NCBI GenBank assembly: GCA_937129385.1
Contig: CAKZNC010000005.1
Span: 1 to 49,583 of the forward strand
DNA length: 49,583 nucleotides
Direction of reading: 5' to 3'
From: an uncultured Bacteroidota bacterium
GTDB lineage: Bacteria > Bacteroidota > Bacteroidia > Bacteroidales > GCA-2748055
This document shows, piece after piece, positions 45,382 through 49,583 of this stretch (position 1 is its first letter; the number at the start of each line of letters is the position of its first letter). The translations under genes and the position numbers were made by a program. The notes under the pieces are model-generated. The model saw nothing but the letters and a program-made list of their open reading frames with translations, did not search any database and was not told the origin of the DNA.

Positions 45382-45906
45382 TTAATTTTCTTCTTTTTCT
45401 GATAATGTCTTGAGGGCTCCTGCCAGGTTGCTTGCATTGCTGCCAAGTGCCGATGCCAGGTTTGTGGCTGGTGATTGCAGCAGTGAGAGCAGATCGGCAA
45501 GAAGTTCCTCCTTAGATTTAATCGTGGAGAGACTATCCAGCTGATTGTCACCAATGTAGATTGATTCTTCCACAAAGGCAGCTTTCAGGATAGGTCGGTC
45601 CATGGTTTTTCTGAATTCCTTGATCAGCTTCGCAGGGGCATTCCCTGTTTCGCAGAACATGATGGATGTTGAGTCTTTCAACACATCATACAAAGGATCA
45701 AAATCGCCCTCGGACTTCTCCATTGCTTTTTGGAGTAATGTATTCTTGACAACCAGCAGTCTGATCTGGCTTTCAAAACACTTTCTTCTCAGGTTTGATG
45801 TTTCCTCGGCGTTGAGCTCTGAAATATCGGTGAGATAGAAGTGCTTAGTCTCATTCAGGTCAGAAACCAGGTTATCAATAATTACATTTTTATCTTCTCT
45901 TCTCAT
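45382..45906 (-). CDS. rplJ: 50S ribosomal protein L10
   Basis: Binds 23S rRNA and anchors the L7/L12 dimers; 174 residues. The N-terminal part MRREDKNVIIDNLVSDLNET and LRRKCFESQIRLLVVKNTLL are typical, and the C-terminal helix region SPATNLASALGSNASNLAGA is where L12 dimers bind. It starts 21 nt after rplA. Only short spacers lie around it, so the classical L10 leader seen in some phyla is not obvious here. Confidence 0.98.
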   Translation of the reverse strand: MRREDKNVIIDNLVSDLNETKHFYLTDISELNAEETSNLRRKCFESQIRLLVVKNTLLQKAMEKSEGDFDPLYDVLKDSTSIMFCETGNAPAKLIKEFRKTMDRPILKAAFVEESIYIGDNQLDSLSTIKSKEELLADLLSLLQSPATNLASALGSNASNLAGALKTLSEKEEN

Positions 45907-45927
45907 TCTATAGAGATTCTTTAGCGA

Positions 45928-46629
45928 TTATTTTTTCTCTTCGATAGCTTTCGGGTCTAATCTGATACCAGGACTCATCGTACTGGACAGATACAAACTC
46001 CTGATATAAGTTCCTTTTGCAGACGCAGGTTTCAGTTTGATCACGTTCTGGACAAATTCCTTCACGTTTTCAGCGATCTGCGGTTCCTCAAATGAAACTT
46101 TTCCAACAGAGGTATGAATGATACCGTATTTGTCTACTTTGAAATCGATTTTACCCTTCTTCACTTCTTCAACTGCTTTACCGATTTCCATGGTTACGGT
46201 CCCGCTTTTAGGATTCGGCATCAGACCTCTTGGTCCGAGTACCCTACCCAGCTTACCGAGCTTTGCCATTACAGGGGGCATGGTAATGATGACATCCACA
46301 TCGGTCCAACCGCCTTCGATCTTCTCAATGTAGTCATCCAGCCCAACGTAATCAGCACCGGCTGCTTTGGCTTCTTCCTCTTTGTCAGGAGTACACAGTG
46401 CCAGAACGGTTTTTTCCTTTCCGGTACCATGGGGAAGCGTAATTACACCACGCACCATCTGATTTGCTTTCCTTGGGTCAACCCCAAGACGTATATCCAG
46501 ATCGAGGGAAGCGTCAAATTTGGAGTTGGAAATTTCCTTCACCAGCTTTGCTGCCTCCTTGAGTGTATATTGCTTGTCCTTGTCTAACTTCTCAAAAGCT
46601 AACTTCCTGTTTTTAGTAAGTTTACCCAT
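45928..46629 (-). CDS. rplA: 50S ribosomal protein L1
   Basis: L1 stalk protein, 233 residues, contacting 23S rRNA and, in many bacteria, repressing its own operon by binding the rplK leader. [37 protein letters not shown] and the C-terminal [20 protein letters not shown] are conserved family segments. It lies 12 nt after rplK. Confidence 0.98.
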   Translation of the reverse strand: MGKLTKNRKLAFEKLDKDKQYTLKEAAKLVKEISNSKFDASLDLDIRLGVDPRKANQMVRGVITLPHGTGKEKTVLALCTPDKEEEAKAAGADYVGLDDYIEKIEGGWTDVDVIITMPPVMAKLGKLGRVLGPRGLMPNPKSGTVTMEIGKAVEEVKKGKIDFKVDKYGIIHTSVGKVSFEEPQIAENVKEFVQNVIKLKPASAKGTYIRSLYLSSTMSPGIRLDPKAIEEKK

Positions 46630-46641
46630 TATTATTCAAAA

Positions 46642-47085
46642 TTAATTGTTAGACGGGAATTCTCCCTGAACAGTTATTCCCATACTCCTGGCGGTTCCAG
46701 CTACCATCTTCATTGCAGACTCAACAGTAAACGCATTCAGGTCAGGCATCTTGGCTTCAGCAATCGTTTTTACCTGGTCCCATGTAACGGCCGCTACTTT
46801 CACCCTGTTGGATTCAGCAGATCCGCTTTTAATTCTGGCCATCTCCAGCAGCTGTACAGCAACGGGAGGTGTCTTCACGATAAAGTCAAAAGACTTATCG
46901 CTATAGACGGTAATGATCACTGGCAAGAGTTTCCCGGCCTGGTCCTGGGTTCTGCCATTAAACTGCTTGCAGAACTCCATGATGTTTACACCCTTAGCAC
47001 CCAGTGCAGGTCCTACGGGAGGGGACGGATTAGCAGCTCCTCCCCTGATCTGTAACTTAATTAAGCCTTCTACTTCTTTTGCCAT
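46642..47085 (-). CDS. rplK: 50S ribosomal protein L11
   Basis: Part of the GTPase-associated centre of the large subunit, 147 residues. [36 protein letters not shown] and the C-terminal Lys/Ala-rich [11 protein letters not shown] match the family, including the Pro residues of the thiostrepton-binding region. It opens the rplK-rplA-rplJ-rplL run after a 110-nt leader. Confidence 0.98.
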   Translation of the reverse strand: MAKEVEGLIKLQIRGGAANPSPPVGPALGAKGVNIMEFCKQFNGRTQDQAGKLLPVIITVYSDKSFDFIVKTPPVAVQLLEMARIKSGSAESNRVKVAAVTWDQVKTIAEAKMPDLNAFTVESAMKMVAGTARSMGITVQGEFPSNN

Positions 47086-47195
47086 TTCAAATTATTATTA
47101 TTACGTATGGAGTTTAATCACAAACCTTCTCGCGATAAATGTACAGGAAGCATTTACATGGACATACATTTACCAGGTTCGCAATGTTTTAAATT
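47086..47195 (-). promoter_or_regulatory. rplK leader with a possible L1-binding structure
   Basis: TAAATGTA and TACATTTA can form an 8-bp stem (about 47135-47174). Closer to the ATG, GGTTT pairs with AAACT around GTGATT. L1-dependent autoregulation through the rplK leader is established in other bacteria; whether these helices are that site here is inference. No consensus promoter box was found. Confidence 0.3.
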
Positions 47196-47747
47196 CTATC
47201 CTTCTTTTTCAACCTGCATAAAGCTCAGCTCCAGTGGAGTTTTCCGCCCAAAGATCTTCACCATCACTTTGAGTTTCTTTTTCTCCTCGTTCACCTCTTC
47301 AATTATGCCGGTAAAACTATTGAACGGTCCGTCAATCACTTTCACGGATTCGCCCACAAAATAGGGTACTGTGATCTCCTCTTCTCCTGCGGTAAGCTCA
47401 TCGACCTTACCTAATATTCTGTTCACCTCAGAATCACGGAGTGGGATGGGTTCCTGTTCCCCCTGGGTACCCAGGAATCCAATCACATTGGGGATATTCC
47501 GAAGAATATGTGGTATCTCTCCTGTAAGGACAGCCTCTACCAATACATATCCCGGGAAATAGTTTCTTTCTTTACTGATCTTCTTCCCGTTCCTGATCTG
47601 GTAAACCTTTTCAGTAGGAATCAATACCTGCGCGATATAATCCTGCAGGTTCAGTCTTGATACTTCACTTTCGATATATTCTTTGGCTTTCTTTTCTTTC
47701 CCGCCGATTGCCCGCAGAACATACCACTTTTTTTCGAGATCGCTCAT
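47196..47747 (-). CDS. nusG: Transcription termination/antitermination protein NusG
   Basis: A 183-residue elongation factor that binds RNA polymerase and links it to the ribosome or Rho. The N-terminal NGN domain starts [20 protein letters not shown] and includes [14 protein letters not shown]; the C-terminal KOW domain covers [20 protein letters not shown]. It starts 8 nt after the secE stop. An acidic linker ([20 protein letters not shown]) joins the domains. Confidence 0.98.
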   Translation of the reverse strand: MSDLEKKWYVLRAIGGKEKKAKEYIESEVSRLNLQDYIAQVLIPTEKVYQIRNGKKISKERNYFPGYVLVEAVLTGEIPHILRNIPNVIGFLGTQGEQEPIPLRDSEVNRILGKVDELTAGEEEITVPYFVGESVKVIDGPFNSFTGIIEEVNEEKKKLKVMVKIFGRKTPLELSFMQVEKEG

Positions 47748-47755
47748 TTCTAAAA

Positions 47756-47947
47756 TCAGACTATTTTATAGATGCCTTCAAGTATGGTTTGAAACGAGAT
47801 ATCCATTACAAAGACCACCATCGCAAAGATCAGTGATGCGATCATCACGATGATCGCACTGTTCTGTAACTCTTTCCATGTAGGCCAGGTGACTTTGTGC
47901 ACCAGTTCTGTATAGGAATCCTTGAGGTAATTTATTATTCTTCTCAT
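47756..47947 (-). CDS. secE: Preprotein translocase subunit SecE
   Basis: A 63-residue single-span subunit of the SecYEG channel. The amphipathic helix [20 protein letters not shown] carries the conserved WP pair, followed by a transmembrane helix ([20 protein letters not shown]). It lies 19 nt downstream of tRNA-Trp and 8 nt upstream of nusG, the usual order. Confidence 0.96.
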   Translation of the reverse strand: MRRIINYLKDSYTELVHKVTWPTWKELQNSAIIVMIASLIFAMVVFVMDISFQTILEGIYKIV

Positions 47948-47966
47948 TTCTTAAAGGATAATTTCG

Positions 47967-48039
47967 CACGGGAGGAGCGACTCGAACGCCCGACACCTGG
48001 TTTTGGAGACCAGTGCTCTACCAACTGAGCTACACCCGT
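47967..48039 (-). tRNA. tRNA-Trp (CCA anticodon)
   Basis: A 73-nt cloverleaf. The anticodon loop CTCCAAA is closed by CTGGT/ACCAG; the D arm GCTC/GAGC and T arm GGGCG/CGCTC with TTCGAGT are regular. The acceptor stem ACGGGTG/CTCCCGT has one U-U mismatch at the sixth pair. The discriminator base is G, and the CCA tail is not encoded. Confidence 0.95.
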
Positions 48040-48054
48040 TTATGCCTAAACACT

Positions 48055-48097
48055 CAAAAAGAGGCCGGTCCAAAACTACATTCGGACCGATCTCTTT
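48055..48097 (-). terminator. Terminator after tuf
   Basis: CGGTCC (48066-48071) pairs with GGACCG (48084-48089), and the outer AAAGAG/CTCTTT extends the stem past a short internal mismatch. Five T residues follow on the minus strand. It stands between tuf and tRNA-Trp. Confidence 0.75.
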
Positions 48098-48120
48098 AAA
48101 TTAAGTTGAATATCAATATC

Positions 48121-49308
48121 TTACTCAACGATATCAATAACCTGACCGGCTCCAACTGTACGTCCACCTTCGCGGATTGCAAAGCGGAGTCCTTTGTTGA
48201 TCGCCACAGGATAGATCAGGGAAACGGTGATTGTTACATTGTCACCAGGCATTACCATCTCTGTTCCTTCAGGAAGTTGGATCTCACCAGTAACATCAAG
48301 TGTTCTCAGGTAAAACTGGGGACGGTAGTTATTGTGGAAAGGAGTGTGACGTCCACCTTCTTCTTTCTTCAATACGTATACCTCAGCTTTGAACTTGGTA
48401 TGTGGTGTAATGGAACCTGGCTTGGCAAGTACCATTCCTCTTTTGATCTCTTTCTTATCAACACCCCTGAGCAGGAGTCCGACGTTGTCACCAGCTTCTC
48501 CCCTGTCAAGAATTTTACGGAACATCTCAACTCCAGTACAAACAGTCTTGCGAGCTTCAGCTCCAAGTCCGATCATTGAAAGTTCGTCAGCAGTGTTTAC
48601 AACACCAGTTTCGATTCTACCTGTGGCAACTGTACCACGACCAGTAATTGAAAATACATCCTCAACCGGCATCAGAAAATCCTTTTCAACTTCACGCGGT
48701 GGAATCGGGATATAGCTGTCAACTGCTTCCATCAGTTCCATTACTTTATCTTCCCACTTCTCTTCTCCGTTCAGTGCTCCAAGAGCAGAACCATGAATTA
48801 CAGGTGCATTCTCACCGTCAAATTCATAAAAATCAAGCAGTTCACGAACCTCCATGTCAACAAGCTCCAGGAGTTCATCATCATCAACCATGTCAACCTT
48901 GTTCAGGAAAACAACAATTTTAGGAACGTTCACCTGGCGTGCAAGGAGGATGTGCTCCCTTGTTTGTGGCATTGGTCCGTCAGTACCAGCAACAACAAGA
49001 ATGGCTCCGTCCATTTGCGCAGCACCTGTTACCATGTTCTTCACATAGTCAGCGTGTCCCGGGCAGTCAACGTGTGCATAGTGACGCGTCGCTGTCTGGT
49101 ACTCAACGTGAGCGGTGTTGATTGTGATACCTCTTTCTTTTTCCTCAGGAGCGTTGTCAATCGAGTCAAAATCCCTGATTTCAGAGAGACCCTTTTTCGC
49201 AAGCACCTGCGTAATGGCAGCGGTCAATGTTGTCTTACCGTGGTCTACGTGACCGATGGTACCAATATTGACGTGCGCTTTGGACCTATCAAATTTTTCT
49301 TTAGCCAT
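48121..49308 (-). CDS. tuf: Elongation factor Tu
   Basis: GTPase that carries aminoacyl-tRNA to the ribosome; 395 residues. G1 motif GHVDHGKT is at 19-26, G3 is DCPGH, G4 is NKVD, and G5 is in [19 protein letters not shown] is the switch I region. C-terminal barrel domains are complete, ending in [14 protein letters not shown]. It follows tRNA-Gly and tRNA-Thr, as is usual near tuf in this phylum. Confidence 0.99.
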   Translation of the reverse strand: MAKEKFDRSKAHVNIGTIGHVDHGKTTLTAAITQVLAKKGLSEIRDFDSIDNAPEEKERGITINTAHVEYQTATRHYAHVDCPGHADYVKNMVTGAAQMDGAILVVAGTDGPMPQTREHILLARQVNVPKIVVFLNKVDMVDDDELLELVDMEVRELLDFYEFDGENAPVIHGSALGALNGEEKWEDKVMELMEAVDSYIPIPPREVEKDFLMPVEDVFSITGRGTVATGRIETGVVNTADELSMIGLGAEARKTVCTGVEMFRKILDRGEAGDNVGLLLRGVDKKEIKRGMVLAKPGSITPHTKFKAEVYVLKKEEGGRHTPFHNNYRPQFYLRTLDVTGEIQLPEGTEMVMPGDNVTITVSLIYPVAINKGLRFAIREGGRTVGAGQVIDIVE

Positions 49309-49363
49309 AACTTAATTTAAATTAATATTGATACTTGTAAATAGTTACTTCAAAACAATTTTG

Positions 49364-49435
<72 letters not shown>

Positions 49436-49513
49436 AACGTTTCCGGGTAGCCCGCCTATTCCGATTGCAGGGGGAACATCACGAACCATACCCGATTAAG
49501 AACTCTTACCTTG

Positions 49514-49583
49514 AGCGGGAAACGAGATTCGAACTCGCGACCCCAACCTTGGAAGGGTTGTGCTCTACCAACTGAGCTATTCC
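49514..49583 (-). tRNA. tRNA-Gly (TCC anticodon), 5' end cut by window edge
   Basis: All but the first three bases are present. Anticodon stem CAACC/GGTTG encloses CTTCCAA, giving anticodon TCC. T arm GCGAG/CTCGT with TTCGAAT, acceptor 3' strand TTCCCGC and discriminator U are regular. The missing 5' bases are expected to be GCG. Confidence 0.92.

Noticed and set aside
49436-49513. A further tRNA between tRNA-Thr and tRNA-Gly, where tRNA-Tyr sits in some relatives
   Set aside because: No T-arm or anticodon arm can be drawn in the 78-nt spacer.

Overview
The window looks like chromosomal DNA of a member of the Bacteroidota, most likely a Bacteroidales/Marinilabiliales-type lineage. Supporting evidence is a SusC/RagA porin with the family's plug signature, a DUF4249 lipoprotein beside a TonB-dependent transporter, a secreted glycoside hydrolase ending in a type IX secretion (T9SS) sorting domain, an S46 dipeptidyl-peptidase, DUF3467 directly after rpoC, and several upstream boxes of the Bacteroidota promoter type TAnnTTTG, two of them with TTG/TTTG exactly 19 nt upstream. 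The genus cannot be named from the sequence alone.

Layout. 1-12086: outer-membrane and polysaccharide/nutrient acquisition region. A truncated SusC gene (minus strand, cut by the window edge) diverges from a GH9 cellulase-type enzyme. Four overlapping or closely spaced genes follow: an unknown secreted protein, an STN-bearing TonB-dependent transporter, a DUF4249 lipoprotein, and a macroglobulin-like protein with a plug-like segment. 12126-23855: metabolic and transport genes. These are kynureninase, an NTF2-like lipoprotein, the oxidative pentose phosphate pair zwf-pgl preceded by a periplasmic FKBP isomerase, an internally deleted PrsW-like membrane protein behind an outer-membrane protein, two divergent sodium:solute symporters with mirrored AAACT leaders, an EamA permease and a small lipoprotein.

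23863-26266 is a compact nickel regulon: nikR, a TonB-dependent receptor 13 nt downstream, a terminator, and a promoter overlapped by a 10-bp direct repeat. 26505-32156 holds a PEGA lipoprotein and a minus-strand run of DUF2520 protein, KdsC-like phosphatase, UbiA prenyltransferase, Maf and an S46 peptidase with the Arg expected of Asp/Glu-specific DPP11. 32311-36259 is etfB-etfA-acyl-CoA dehydrogenase, driven by a well-formed promoter about 260 nt upstream of a GTG start.

36291-49583 is the conserved information-processing block, all on the minus strand: tRNA-Gly(UCC), tRNA-Thr(GGU), tuf, terminator, tRNA-Trp(CCA), secE, nusG, rplK, rplA, rplJ, rplL, a stem-loop, rpoB, rpoC, DUF3467 and a terminator.

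The most unusual items are the PrsW-like gene that kept both ends of the family but lost its catalytic core, the nikR operator candidate, the mirrored AAACT leaders of the paired symporters, and the four-gene outer-membrane module that has a signalling-type STN domain but no sigma/anti-sigma genes on either side. No CRISPR array, prophage or intact insertion sequence was seen.
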